Assembly: GCA_944739405.2 (NCBI GenBank)
Contig: OX123188.2
Span: 63,631,251-63,695,250 of the forward strand
Source of the DNA: Euclidia mi
Lineage: Eukaryota; Arthropoda; Insecta; Lepidoptera; Erebidae
Length of the DNA: 64,000 nucleotides
Direction of reading: 5' to 3'
The position numbers and the translations under genes were made by a program. Below are positions 37,905-49,266 of this stretch, piece after piece (position 1 is the first letter of the stretch; the number at the start of each line of letters is the position of its first letter). A model generated the notes under the pieces. It worked only from the letters and a program-made list of their open reading frames with translations, was not told the DNA's origin and made no database searches.

Positions 37905-38370
37905 GTGCATTGCAGAAAAGTTGAGAATGTTACGATGGATGTGTGAAGTGACAAGAATGGACAAAATTAGAAGGAATGAGTATGTAAGAGGAAGTCTGAA
38001 AAGTGGTGGCCATAGACTAAAAGTGAAGGAAAATATCGGTTGGCTTGGTATGGACATGTTATGCAAAGAGATTAATTTAATTTAACTTTCGCACTAAGAA
38101 TAAATCTTGTGTCGTGGGGCTTTGAGATACAATCAACGGACACAAAGTAGATGTACTCGAAACAATAACTGATAAATGACACAAGTGTTGTCTTGTGTGG
38201 GTAGGTATAGAAACCACAATACTTGCGCGGTATCAGGCGACGAGGCGGCCGCTTTCAAACCCCTACGCCAACCATGTAGTCTTAAATGAATTCGAAAGAA
38301 GAGGGACGAAAATCAAGAGGGCGTCAAAAGAAGAAAATGGATAGACAGTGTGAATATGAAAGTAGAAAAA
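37905..38370 (+). pseudogene. RTE-clade LINE ORF2 C-terminal fragment
   Basis: The frame from about 37,910 reads EKLRMLRWMCEVTRMDKIRR then NEYVRGSLK, the conserved segment downstream of the reverse-transcriptase core in RTE/BovB-like LINEs. A frame change is then needed to read LAWYGHVMQRD at about 38,040, and RKRGRPKSRGRQKKKWIDSV appears at about 38,297-38,358, in the expected order. Frameshifts and missing linker show it is dead. Upstream domains are absent. Confidence 0.75.
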
Positions 38371-40660
38371 TAAACTGTGTGTCGAAAGAGAAAGAAGTAA
38401 ATAATTAGATAAGAAGAAGTATGGAAGTAAACGACATACTGCGCAAAGGCAAGAGAATGTGTAATTAGATTTATTTTTTAATTTGTATACAGTTTTGATC
38501 AATTATGTGTTATTTATCTCTATTTTTTTGCTTGCTGCCTCACCAGCAAAACGTGTTGTCTCTTATTATATGCTATTGTAACAACTCACTACCATGTTTT
38601 AGCAAAATAAATGAATTTGAATTGAATTACATTTTTAAAAACTCTTTAAGCTAACATCTATTTCAGAGTTTTATTACTAAGCTTCTTCACAAAATTCTTT
38701 CTACATTTGCATTCCTTCACGCGTTTCACTAATTTATGTTAATAATAAAGATCTGGAAAATGGAGGTAATTGGCGGTCATGGTCAGTATACCAATATATT
38801 GCTTCTTACTGCCGGTTCATATACCGTTATCGTCATGCTCACTAAAATGTCATTTCTTGTGGTGGCGTCGTGTGTCGGATCATCCCTGTCCCTCTAATAT
38901 GGCGAGAGGGATGATGGCTGGCACATGCGTCATACTCGTGAACGGGTGCTACTTGCGATGACTGGTCGATGACGGTCTTACGGCTGGTATTACATTTTAA
39001 TATTTAACTGCATAATTTCCATCATGGTTCTGATCACTTTCGCGGATTGCCTGCATTATTAGGTTTATATAATGTAAGTGGCTGCTCCTGTTTCACCATG
39101 TCTATTCTGAGGAGGCTAACTAAATGAACACCAAAATTAAAATTAAGAATTATGCTTGACTATTATTATGTACAGTAAATATATACAAGTGATATAGAAG
39201 GTGTAACAGTTGCAGCACTTTACAAAATGTAAATTGTGTATTATGCAAAACCTGGCGATGAAAAAGAGTGACCGTGAGTTTTATTGCCCGTTCTTTCTCA
39301 TGGTTCTACGCCCTTGCTTTGCGAACGTGGCAGTATATGTAAATGTAGACTCTTTAAGTAATTATTTTATGAATTTATTATTTTGACGTTCATAAGCATC
39401 ACATTGTAACCCAGATGAATAAAGGATTTTGACTTTGACTTTAAGAAAAGTACTTAGTAGCCGTTCCAGTGATTTCATAAAAGTTTTTCTTTATTTTTAT
39501 TGTGCGGGGAAGTCTGTGATTGTAATCTTGACAGTACCTACAATGTTAATAATGTAGAAATTTAACATTTCAATAAATTATGGTCGAATTTCGATCACTG
39601 GGCGACCTCTAGTATTTATTAATCCACTATTTAATATAGCTATCGGCTATGATAGATTCAATACTGGTACAAGCACTTCTATTAGTAACTGGATAACCTC
39701 GTGTTGATGGTGTGAGATCCGTTTGTTCTGCAGATTTGCGATAACAAGGTATTCATCTCTATATTGCTAATATCTTGGAAAAATTTAAGTGTCGTGATAG
39801 AGATCTGTATTTTTATTTAAAAATAGAACATCCCAAACTTGCTATAATTCGGAAAGGGCTATGCTTTCTGACCTGAATCCTTCTCTAACAAGTGTACCCT
39901 ATAAAACACGCCTAAGCCGCAAACTTGTTTGCCACTTCTAAAACAAATGTACGGTTTTCCCTTGAATAATAGCTAGTTATTTTCAACTTGCACAACAACA
40001 TCTTTTATGAAATCATCGTCTTGGATATTACCTGTAAGTCCAAGGGCCAATTTTACGCGCTCACAGTCACAATAAACGCCATCTAACTTGTGCGATTATA
40101 TCGTTATACAAACTCAACAAACGTAAAATTATATATATTTCGCAATACTCTGGAGGAAACTTGCAGTTATTTTGGAAGCAGAATTATAGAACGAATTTAC
40201 TGTTTTAGTGTTCTAATCTAGGTATTGAAGTAACAACCTAGGTTTTTAAGATTTTCAGATTTATAAACACAAATTAAGTGATTATTGTCATAAAGTCGAT
40301 GAATAAATTATCTATATGAATATTTTCAAATGGTGCTAAAGAGTTTTATCCATATTCATACTCACATAATTTTACAACTTCAAAGTCATTTCATATGAAT
40401 TATTCCCTTAAGCATGACCGACATATATACACATGCTCGATGTTCTGTAACAAGTGAATGTATGTGAAGTCTATCAGCATCTCAATGTAGAGTTACAGAT
40501 ATCAGGTTTCTAAGTAGACTTGATAGAAGTTTATTTAACAAGTGTTAATCGAGTTAACTAGGTAATTTATCTTAATTGCGTTGATTAAGTAATTGGTCTA
40601 TATCTACTGACTATTGGTATTTACAATAAAGTTTGGATGTGAATTTGATTTTTTTCATAA

Positions 40661-40917
40661 CATAACTTCACGCCTTTATTGTGGCAGAGGTGTGTTAAAC
40701 ACCAACACTTCGCCAGTTATTTTTCAGTCCCAATGTAACAGGGGGCGAGCCTATTGCCATCTACCGGGCACATTATTAAGCGAGCGATATGATACATTTT
40801 TAATGCACACATACCCAACTTCGAAAAGTCAAGAGGTGTGAGCCCGGGGTACCTGAGGATTGACCCCAAGACCATCGTCTCGGCAGTCCGTTACGTACGC
40901 CACTGGGCTATCACCAC
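40661..40917 (-). mobile_element. tRNA-derived SINE in copy C
   Basis: This is the orthologue of the SINE at 11,507-11,747, at the same position in the unit. The head includes the complement of GGACTGCCGAGACGATGGTC, and the body includes GGGGGCGAGCCTATTGCCAT. Substitutions in the B-box region show it is old. Confidence 0.78.
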
Positions 40918-41570
40918 TTGTAAATATTAAAAGAACTAACGCGCTTAAAATCAGTATCAATAAAAATAGTTAGGTAGCTGTATTATACAACCATAAGTAG
41001 AAAATAAGCGCTTATACTAAATATTCCATACGCGGTACTTTTGTCGAAGGCGTAGCGCGTTAATCTGCTAACACACTAATCTGTTAAACTCTACGTGTGT
41101 CTAATCAAAATAACCAACTTATGTTTAGAGATTTAAAATTCAATAATCACCAAAAATATTTATAAAGGTGCACCCGCTTTCATGAAGCTGATGCTGAAAA
41201 TATTTTTTTAATAACAATTATTTATTTAATCCAATCAAAATCATGTTCAATGTAGATCTAGAAGCGTGAAGTAAATATTTTATCACCGACGCTATAGGCG
41301 ATTCCGAATACAATTCTATAAGAGTATTTACCAATAACTTGAAGTAATCAATAATCCCAAAGTGAGCGGTACGATGAATACTTGAATCGTTTGAGACTAA
41401 CAAATGCATTTAATGCGCGGCACGTATAAGTCTTTGAGATTAGGTATGCCTCACAGTATTGCACTTTGATGGAATTGCACATTGAAATATTATGGCAACG
41501 ACACTACACTACCACTGTCTATCAATTCGGTTGGTGTGTTTAAGTACGCGATATCTGTTAGTAGTAGTAG

Positions 41571-42068
41571 ACAATCGGTGAATCTGTCCTTACATTTGAG
41601 GAACTCGCAACTGTGTTTTGTAAGATTGAGGCCGTTTTGAACTCTCGGCCATTGTGCCCGATCTCCTCAGATCCGAATGATTTGGAGGCCCTTACGCCGG
41701 GCCATTTTTTGATTGGTCGCCCACTTGTCGCCTTGCCTGAGTACCCCTATATTGATACGAGACCTGGTCGTCTCTCGCGTTTTGAATTAGTACGCCAGAT
41801 TACTCAGAGCTTTTGGAAACGCTGGAACTTGGAATATTTGCACATACTCCAGCAACGCGTTAAGTGGACCGACAAGACCGATCCACCCAAGATTGGAGAC
41901 CTCGTTTTGATCAAGGAGGCTAACCTTCCGCCACTCAGATGGCGCAGGGGGCGCATCCTTCGTTTGGTAACTGGGGCTGATGGAGTTCCCCGATTTGCTG
42001 AGGTCTTGGTGGACGGTTCGATTCTGAGGAGAGCGGTTGCAACATTGTCACGTCTACCAACCGATTAG
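41571..42068 (+). pseudogene. BEL/Pao polyprotein C-terminus (integrase tail)
   Basis: This is the last approximately 165 residues of a BEL/Pao-type Pol polyprotein. It reads IGESVLTFEELATVFCKIEA, VLNSRPLCPI, then the LTPGHFLIGRPL motif, WNLEYLHILQQRVKW, GDLVLIKEANLPPLRWRRGR and ILRLVTGADGVPR. This order is diagnostic of the end of BEL/Pao integrase and its adjoining C-terminal domain. The frame is open to a stop at 42,066-42,068, but everything upstream (gag, protease, reverse transcriptase, integrase catalytic core) is missing. A stop at 41,568 marks the junction with unit C sequence. A true initiator is absent; the apparent start is a GTG. Confidence 0.88.
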
Positions 42069-42099
42069 CGGACCGGTAGGCCGGTCCGGGGCGGGTGGA

Positions 42100-42841
42100 T
42101 GTTTGAAATAGAATTAGTTTTTATTATAAGTCAAATCGATTAGATCGATTGAGTAACATTTTGTTTAGTCTATTGAACATTTCTGACAATGGTCACACTG
42201 AACTGTCACTTCCGGCCTTCCCGCGTTGAAAAATTACCACGTTGTCGACTCGTACGTAAAATAATTGATCGCCTTTTGAAAAGCACATCCTTTTAGCTAC
42301 GCGAATAGTTGTGAAATCTATTAAATTGCCGCTTTTTTGACTCCCGGCACGGTTTGTGACATATTGAACTTTTGTGAAAAGTTATTGTGAGCACACCTTT
42401 TTCATTTCGTGTGAGTTGATTAATTGAACTTAATAGAGTAAACCGTCTTGATTGCGCCTGATCTAGTGCTGGCAACGGTAAATTGTGATAAAAGACATTG
42501 TGAACTATTCATTGACATTTGCAAAGAGAAATTGTGATTCCTGTGAACTTGCATCGTGCATTGAAGACGCTGCGTTGGAGTCTGGTAAAGTAAAGATAAT
42601 TCACTTGCTAATATTGGCCAATTTAGTCTCGTGTGTGTCTAGCTTGCCTCCAGGACTCCACTCAAGAACATCACCAGGAGATATTTAGTAAGACATTAAT
42701 ATTAAGATTATAAGTCATCGCTGTGCTACCACAGTGAAGGTGTTTAGATAAATTGTCTATCGTGGTCAGTTGGATGTATTACAGCTTCCACTGCAACTCT
42801 GTTCTCAACAGTTTCCCACCTGGCTGCGGTAACTCTAGACA
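42100..42841 (+). mobile_element. 3' LTR of the truncated BEL/Pao element
   Basis: A purine-rich tract (GGGGCGGGTGGA, 42,088-42,099) directly precedes TGTTTGAAATAG, as a polypurine tract precedes an LTR. The block runs 742 bp to CTAGACA at 42,841, giving TG...CA termini. Unit C sequence resumes at 42,842 (CCTAAATAAA), matching arm A at about 295. There is no 5' LTR, so the insertion is 5'-deleted and no target duplication can be read. Confidence 0.75.
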
Positions 42842-43033
42842 CCTAAATAAAATCGAGTTTGGATTATTTTCAATGCGACAACCAATTCTCCTAAGAGCTA
42901 GCGCGCACGGGTGACTTATGTCACGAAGACAAAAAAGTTTTTGTCACCGTCACGTCACGTCACCCAAGTGAGGTGCGCTCACGAAGGATGACAGTGACAA
43001 AACTTTTTTGAAATCCTAGCGTCATTTGCGAAT

Positions 43034-43162
43034 ATGGATTTCGAAGAGACGGTCGTTCTCTGTGAACTCATGAGACTCAGGAGAAAAAGAAAGCGCAGAG
43101 AATACTGGGTACACCTCCTTTGGAGTGACAGGCTACTACGAACCAATTTTGTTGAAATTTAA
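43034..43162 (+). pseudogene. Harbinger transposase N-terminal remnant
   Basis: The 42-codon frame begins MDFEETVVLCELMRLRRKRK and continues RREYWVH..LLWSDRLLRTNFV. This basic run followed by YWVHP-like and SDRLLR sequence is the usual start of insect PIF/Harbinger transposases. A stop follows, and the DDE catalytic region is absent. It gives strand and superfamily to the host element. Confidence 0.7.
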
Positions 43163-43401
43163 TATAGAGATATATTAGACCATGGAGACGGACATAGGCT
43201 ACCATAAGTTGCAAAAATTAAACTAGGAGGGATTGTAGGGAAGTAAGAACGCAGGCGCTAATAATAGAGTGCTGCGCATGTGCTATCGCATATCTGTCAG
43301 TACTGTCACGTCATTCATAATGTCATATTGTGCACGTTGATTTGTCGCATTTATAAACTAATAATTATATACCTAATAAGCTTAAACGGCTGAAACGATT
43401 T

Positions 43402-43653
43402 TCCCTACTAATATTAAAAATGCGAAAATGTTTATAGAGATATATTGAACATGTATTAATTAGAACATGGCTTTGACATTTGACTGTATGCAAGGTGATT
43501 TTATTTCGGTAGTTATCGATAGATAATGTCATGGATACTGACCGAGTTCTGAAGTCTTTCGAATAATCAGGAGTGTCTGCACAAAACTTGAGACTAAAAG
43601 TAGATTTGTGTTACCCCGAATTTAACGCGCGCGAAGCGGCGGGCAAAAGCTAG
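43402..43653 (+). mobile_element. Short nonautonomous Helitron
   Basis: It begins TCCCTACTAATATTAAAAAT and ends CGCGAAGCGGCGGGCAAAAG then CTAG, followed by T: the 5'-TC and 3'-CTRR signature with a GC-rich end. Size 252 bp. The 5' flank is T rather than the expected A, so the start is less sure than the end. Confidence 0.5.
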
Positions 43654-44154
43654 TCAAATATAAAATATGTCAGCTTATTTATCAAATTGTCACCAGTGCG
43701 CGCACCGCTATGAAAACCTAACGGCGCGGTGACGGTCGGCGTACACAAATGTCACCCAGTTGTCACGTCGTAACATGCGCGCATCTCCATACATATCCAC
43801 GGACTTGATATGAGTGACAAAACAGTCACGCTGACAAAAGTCACCAGTGCGCGCTAGCTCTTAATGAACACAGTTTCGATATAATGTCAGTGTCATACTT
43901 ACGTCACAAAAATCGTATTCTTCTGTATTTGAATGAAATCGTAACGAGATCGTAAATTGAAACAAGTGTCAAAATACTTATGTGTCAACGACGAACTGTT
44001 TATTTCAAATTATACAATAATGACATTAGGTTATCAGAATACCGCTTTTGAGTCCATTCAAAGTATAAAAAGAGAAAATAATGATAAATGATGTGCGATG
44101 AAAAGAGTAATGAATGTAGAAGAAGCGCGTGAGGTTTGTAAGGATAGAAGCAAG

Positions 44155-44205
44155 TGGCGTTCCGTTGTCTCGGTCTACCCCGACGGGAAAAAGGCGTGAG
44201 TATAT
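44155..44205 (+). mobile_element. SINE 3'-end scrap
   Basis: CGGTCTACCCCGACGGGAAA followed by AAGGCGTGAG and a TATG microsatellite matches the end of the common SINE body. Confidence 0.45.
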
Positions 44206-45321
44206 GTATGTATGTATGTCAAAGTATAATATCAATGTAATATAAAAATACGAGAATTGGGCCAATTTTAACTACTGATAGTCTCGTATCAACGTTAGCA
44301 ATCGTATTTTTACGATCATTGAATCCCGCCTAGTATAAGCAAAAAAATGATAAGATCAACAGGCGTACATCGAACAAAGAACGTAAGTAGCAACGCAATG
44401 CTAACGCCTCGTACACGTATCGTGATAAGAGCCACAGACCAGCTATTAATCTGTGTACAAATATAACTGGCGAAATTATTATACATATACGTAAATGTAT
44501 AAAGTCTATTGCGAAATATTAAAATAACATACTTGAATTACAAACTAACATAAACGAATGTTAAACTAATTATTATTATCTCACATACTTATTGTTTATA
44601 ATAATGTGCAACATCGTTAATAAAATATTTTCACTAAGTAGAATTACTTACTTAGTAGGCACTTAAGTTACTGCGTCTCATTGAATTCAATGCTGCGTCT
44701 GTTTTCTAAGCCATTTTTTCTATCAAATATGCTAGGCGCCACTAGGCAACCACTATCTTTACTTTCGGCGGAAAACCCAGGTAGATAACAACGAAATTTA
44801 TAGCGGTCTACCAGACTGATAGCCCATTGTTGATAAAAACAAACACCCTTCTCCTTGTCGGCTAAAAATACAAAACCCATTTTCCAATAGAGTAGGTAAG
44901 TCAGGTCGGCATTGGTGGCTCATTTCTATACATCGTTGAAACTTTTGTTCGACTCAAGTCCATCCACCGAAATGCGGTCGGTGTGAATTTTTAGAAGCAC
45001 CCCGATGTAATTGTGATTGGAGTGCTTAAAAGCTTTTCTTGCGACGGATCTGAACACGTCCAGGAGAGTAGAACTTTGATTTTATATTTTAAGGTAACAA
45101 CTCTTCGAATCCATCGTACGTCACAAGTGTTTTTAAAAACTTAATGATCGTAACTTATATAAGAGAGGAGAGAATCTTGTAGTGCAATAGCTACTCAAAC
45201 AAGGTTAGAATAGTACATTGTTCACCGAAGGAGGACAGGAACCGATTACTAGCGACGGAGCAGTTTGTGGCCCGAAGGCGCAGCCTAGGGCCACAATACT
45301 CCCGAGGTAGGAATGGGACTT

Positions 45322-45540
45322 TCACCCGAGTGCTACACAGTGCTTTATACTACACCTGTGAGGAACATTAAAAGACTTGTATTGTAGAAAGTATTTAATA
45401 ATATGAAATAATTGGCCATAAGTTTGGTTGTATTTTTTCTTCGATTTATCCGGTAGTAGGTTTAATACAGGTGTTTCCGCAGATGCTTTTAAGTTAGGCG
45501 GCGTCATTTCAACATCACTTTCACTGCTAGAAGTCGACAT
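45322..45540 (-). pseudogene. N-terminal ORF of a TIR element, possible Crypton/recombinase-like protein
   Basis: The 72-codon frame starts MSTSSSESDVEMTPPNLKAS and contains LLPDKSKKKYNQTYGQL. A proline, then lysine-rich DKSKKKYxxTY stretch is reminiscent of the start of tyrosine-recombinase-like proteins encoded by insect mobile elements (LLPxKSxxxYxxxY...). After that motif the frame becomes unlike that family and runs out through the left TIR of the element. It therefore seems to be the 5' end of a longer gene left by an internal deletion. Family assignment is tentative. Confidence 0.4.
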
Positions 45541-45899
45541 TTTACTTTATTTTTAAAATAAAATCAAAACGTAAGACACCATGTAAAACACAATTTAGCT
45601 TAGAATTTGACCGATATTTCGCGCTTCTTTTGTTTTTTTTATTCTTCACAAAAGGATGTCAGTGGCACGGAGATTCCATATTTAAATTATATGAAAACTC
45701 CTTGGGCAGGCGCGCGCCATAGATCAGATAACACATGAGAAATGAAAATTCATACAACTTTCTCTCCTGCTAAAACACGTTAGAAATGGATTTTTATACA
45801 TTTTTTCCTCCCACTTATTCAGGTCAAGGAAAAGACTAACGTTCTCTTTTCATTTTCAGGGAATATTGACTACTGTTCCGAACAGGTGTAGTATAAATA
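45339..45899 (-). mobile_element. Deleted TIR element inside copy C
   Basis: TTTATACTACACCTGTGAGG at about 45,341 and its complement, ending ACAGGTGTAGTATAAA at about 45,898, form inverted ends of about 22 bp with two mismatches. The ORF start (45,540) reads from the right end leftward. Unit C is interrupted between 45,207 and 45,899; 45,208-45,338 is additional foreign sequence of unknown origin (GTGGCCCGAAGGCGCAGCCT). Confidence 0.55.
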
Positions 45900-45963
45900 A
45901 AATTTTCAGTGCTGAAAACATAGTGTGGCATTATGCTGTTTATATAGAAACTCTAAATTCTTC

Positions 45964-46620
45964 CGGGGATCATCTACCTCACCTCTAGAGGTGGTTTTTC
46001 TAAAAAAAAGGGTTCTTGGAGATAAACATGATCCGAAGTAATTAATTAAAAATTTGTGCTATTTGATTCCCTGACCTCGTAACAGTACAATACCCAGGGA
46101 GTGGAGTAATTTGTTCTTCGTAGATAAAATTATCTAATTAAGGAATGGATCTGAGGTGATGAACGATAACAAGATATTTTCGAAAATACCGCACTAAAAT
46201 AGATACATAAATTAGAATTGAGTTTGATCTATCAAACTGTCCTATCTGAATGTTGAACGTTGTATAATAGCGTGCGACTATTGTTGGTAAAAGTTTAAAG
46301 CCTCTCGAAATATCCCGCGGAGTATTGAGGGTTGCTCGTTGATAGGTACTAACACTTACAAATCAATCGCACTCAGAGAGCTTTCGACTCGTGTAGGGAT
46401 TGTTGTCGACACGCCTCTCACTGCCGAAACGTTTGCCTTTAGCAACGTGCGTGGGAAGAACTTAAAACAAAATGCTTCATGAGGCGCGACTTCCAGAAAA
46501 TACTTATTACTTTTTCATAAGTAGGGACATTATTATTAGATAGGTACGAGTAACAAATATATCTACTGAATTAAAATATATCAAACATAGTTACCAAATC
46601 TTGTGATTAAAGCTCCAATA
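45964..46620. other. Intergenic, nothing recognised
   Basis: AT-rich sequence following the end of unit C homology. One local inverted pair (CCTCTAGAGG) is present. No ORF or repeat can be supported. Confidence 0.4.
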
Positions 46621-46624
46621 TACC

Positions 46625-46830
46625 CTAGGTGTATTTGACTCCCTCCGTGGTCCAGTGAATAGCGTATGCGTCTGCTCATCGGGGTCCTGGGTTCGATTTC
46701 CGGGTCGGGCAAAAGTGTTACTGAGCTTTTCCGAATTCGGTTCGCGGTGAGCCGAATTCGAGGGGCGAGTCGCTCTTACGTGGACCCAGGCAACCCATTC
46801 GAGGACACAGGCGGGATGATATAAAAATGA
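46625..46830 (+). mobile_element. tRNA-headed SINE
   Basis: The head CTCCGTGGTCCAGTGAATAG and the B box GGGTTCGATTTCCGGG (about 46,690-46,705) are followed by GGGCAAAAGTGTTACTGAG. It belongs to the same head family as 19,272-19,440 but has a different tail. Confidence 0.75.
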
Positions 46831-47036
46831 TGTACTCTCGCCATACCTACGCCAATAACATGAAAATATTTGAAACAAAATATTTACCCCAAGTACCTAC
46901 AACCATCAATGTTTTAGTTTTATTAATTGAAACTACGATGTACTTCGTTTATTTACTAATATTTGGTTAGCTTCCCATAAATTAATATCCGTTTTTAGTT
47001 TAACTACAATTTTCTATTATAGGTTCATAATTATGC

Positions 47037-47215
47037 AGGGTCGGGTAAAAGTGTTACTAGGTTTTTCCGAATTCTCAGTAGCATCACGGAGTCTGGTGAT
47101 GTGCCCGGTAACGACAATAGGCTCGCCCCCGATTACGTGGGACCTAAAAATTCATGGCGAAATGTGGGTGTAATATAACACCTCTGTCTACCCCTTCAGG
47201 GATTACAGGCGTGAG
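47037..47215 (+). mobile_element. SINE body fragment
   Basis: It starts inside the element (GGGTCGGGTAAAAGTGTTAC) and continues through GGAGTCTGGTGATGTGCCCG and AGGCTCGCCCCCGATTACGT to CCTTCAGGGATTACAGGCGT, then an A-rich end. It lacks the tRNA-like head. Confidence 0.75.
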
Positions 47216-47279
47216 TCTATAAAAAAAAAAGCAGTAATATGCATATTTGCCAGTCGCGATGATTCAAACTGCAGGCATT

Positions 47280-48163
47280 ATAAAAAATACTAGAGCTTGC
47301 CCGCAGCTACACCTGCACATTTCATTTTAAATTAACCGTTGTTGTCCGATCCCGTGAGAATTTCGGGAAATCCTTTCTTAGTGCTCCTCTTCGGTCTTCA
47401 AAGAACATTCATGTCAAATATCAGCTTCTTGTACCCAATAGTTTTGGCTGTGCGTTGTCTGTCAGTCAGTGACACAAGAACTTTATATGTAGAGACTAGC
47501 TTTTGCCCGCTGCTTCGCACGCGTAAATTACGACTAGATAAAATATTTTTTACAAACACCCCTTACCGTCCTCAAGGAACATACATGCTAAATTAAACCT
47601 TCTTGCGCCCAGTAATTTCGCCTGTAATGAGTCTGTCAGTCAATCAGTAATGCAAGGACTTTATATACACAGATTGAAGTGATTCCATTAAATAAAAGTT
47701 TTTACACAAACTCTGAATCTCTTTTTCACCCTCTTAGGGCAAAATTTCCAAAATAAATGACTTTGTGTTCGCTAACGTCATTTGCGGATCCAATAAACAA
47801 ACTATGAAGTTAATCCCTTGAAGGCGTAAAAGGTTCTATGCAAATTATGACTCCCCTTTTTATCCACTTAGGGTAAGAAATTCCAAAAAGACTTTCTTAG
47901 TGTTCACTCACTTCATTTGAGGAATCAATAGGTACACAAAGTTTGAAGTTAATCCATTGAGGGAATAAAAAGTTTCATACAAATTCTGACAACCAGTTCA
48001 ACCCCTTTAGGGGAGGAATTTACTAAAATCCTCTCATAGTGTTCCCTACACACCTCAAGGAACATACACGCTAAATTTCATCTTCTTGTGACCAGTAGTT
48101 TCGGCTGTAGCGTGTCTGTCAGTCAGTCAGTAACGCAAGGATTTTATATATTAAGATTGTGGT
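47280..48163 (-). mobile_element. Cluster of Helitron-like repeats
   Basis: On the minus strand the 3'-end signature GCAGCGGGCAAAAG-CTAG-T is at 47,505-47,520, and a second related edge is near 47,290. The body (TAGTGTTCCCTACACACCTC; GTGTCTGTCAGTCAGTCAGT) repeats with variation three times. The outer end at about 48,160 begins with the complement of TATATATTAAGAT. It is probably two or more nested or tandem nonautonomous copies. Confidence 0.55.
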
Positions 48164-49263
48164 ATTTTTGTTGACTCAATTTAGTTCCTAGACTGTTAAT
48201 GCCCATCAATTCATGCATATCTTTTCATATAGTTAGGTAAGCAATAATAACTTCGTGAGACTTTCCGAAGTCGAAAATTTATTAAAAAACACAAACACGA
48301 TTCGAAATCTTACTATAGTTTAATGCTACATCTACTTACTTACATACATATCTTTGTTCGTTTAAAACCTTGATGTTATTAATGATTAAAGATTTTTAGT
48401 TAACGGTGCCTATTAATTGCCAATAGTTATAATCTTAGGTCTAACTTAGGGCACTTAGTGTTCCCAGGTCAGTGTAAACTTTAAACTAACAAATTGTACC
48501 TACGTGGGTTGTATTTAGTTCCATGAATAACGCAACTTTCGAAGGACTATATCCAATTTATTACATACGAGTTGGTAGGTAAGTACTCTCAATTAAACTA
48601 CATAGTTTTGTTCGGAACTAAGATCGTTTAAATCGTATATGTGTAAAGTAGGTAGCTATCTACACAGCAAGTTAGGGACCACCATCACATAAACCGAAAC
48701 TGTAACTGTAAACAAGTCTTAACAAAGTTTTGTGGTTAAGTTGTACGGTCTCTTAGTGTTTCGTACAATTCTATTGTTGAGAATGAATAACTAAGCGAGA
48801 AGATAATGTGCCCATCGTTATTTATTGCCTATTAATTCATGTAATCTGTGCTATTAACGTCCCAACTTACAACAAAATACATTTCAACAAATTTTCCTAG
48901 ATGTTTTATTACTAAGGTTAGAAGATGATGAAATATTTAACCAAAAATAAAGGGAAATTGTTGATAATAAATGTGGGGATCTACGCAAAAATTAAGTAAG
49001 AAGATTTAAAGTCAAAGGCCTTGTGTAAAGTTCTGGGAAAATATATTCTAAGACTTTTGTATAAAGCGCGCATTAACTCGTAGATAGGTACCTATTAAAT
49101 TATGTACTTGAAACATCAACTTTACCTACTTCTTCCTGTCTGTGAAATTGGAATAGTATCCTGTTTGCGTTAGGATAGGTATAAATAAGTAATAAAATAC
49201 AGCATCACAAGTGGCTTATTTTTTTTTACTTTACTTTACCATTAATAAGTACATATATTATTA
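48164..49263. other. AT-rich intergenic stretch
   Basis: I see no recognisable repeat and no frame longer than chance would give. Confidence 0.4.
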
Positions 49264-49266
49264 TAA

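Larger units (their letters stand above)
35986..39614. mobile_element. 3.6-kb composite insertion in copy C
   Basis: Copy B is continuous at this point (about 13,360), while C has ATTAAT at the left junction (about 35,972-35,977) and again at the right (about 39,619). The insert begins ACGTGAAGCGAAATTTTGTG and ends GGGCGACCTCTAGT, an end seen in moth Helitron-like repeats. It contains a reiterated block (36,440-36,735) and an RTE LINE fragment (37,905-38,370). Class uncertain; several elements may be nested. Confidence 0.6.
42895..43861 (+). mobile_element. PIF/Harbinger deletion derivative in copy C
   Basis: The ends GAGCTAGCGCGCACGGGTGA and its complement form 24-bp TIRs with one mismatch, and TAA stands on both sides (42,892-42,894 and 43,862-43,864). 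The left subterminal region has repeated GTCAC motifs. The only coding remnant is the transposase N-terminus at 43,034-43,162. A Helitron is nested at 43,402-43,653. Confidence 0.8.
35446..45963 (+). repeat. Third, diverged copy (C) of the amplified unit, heavily interrupted
   Basis: Segments 35,446-35,985, 39,615-41,565, 42,842-42,894, 44,262-45,207 and 45,899-45,963 align collinearly with arm A (1-3,045) and inversely with B (13,870-9,420). Point differences are much more frequent than between A and B. The gaps are insertions unique to C. C lacks the solo LTR and the mariner, so it branched off first. Confidence 0.9.
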
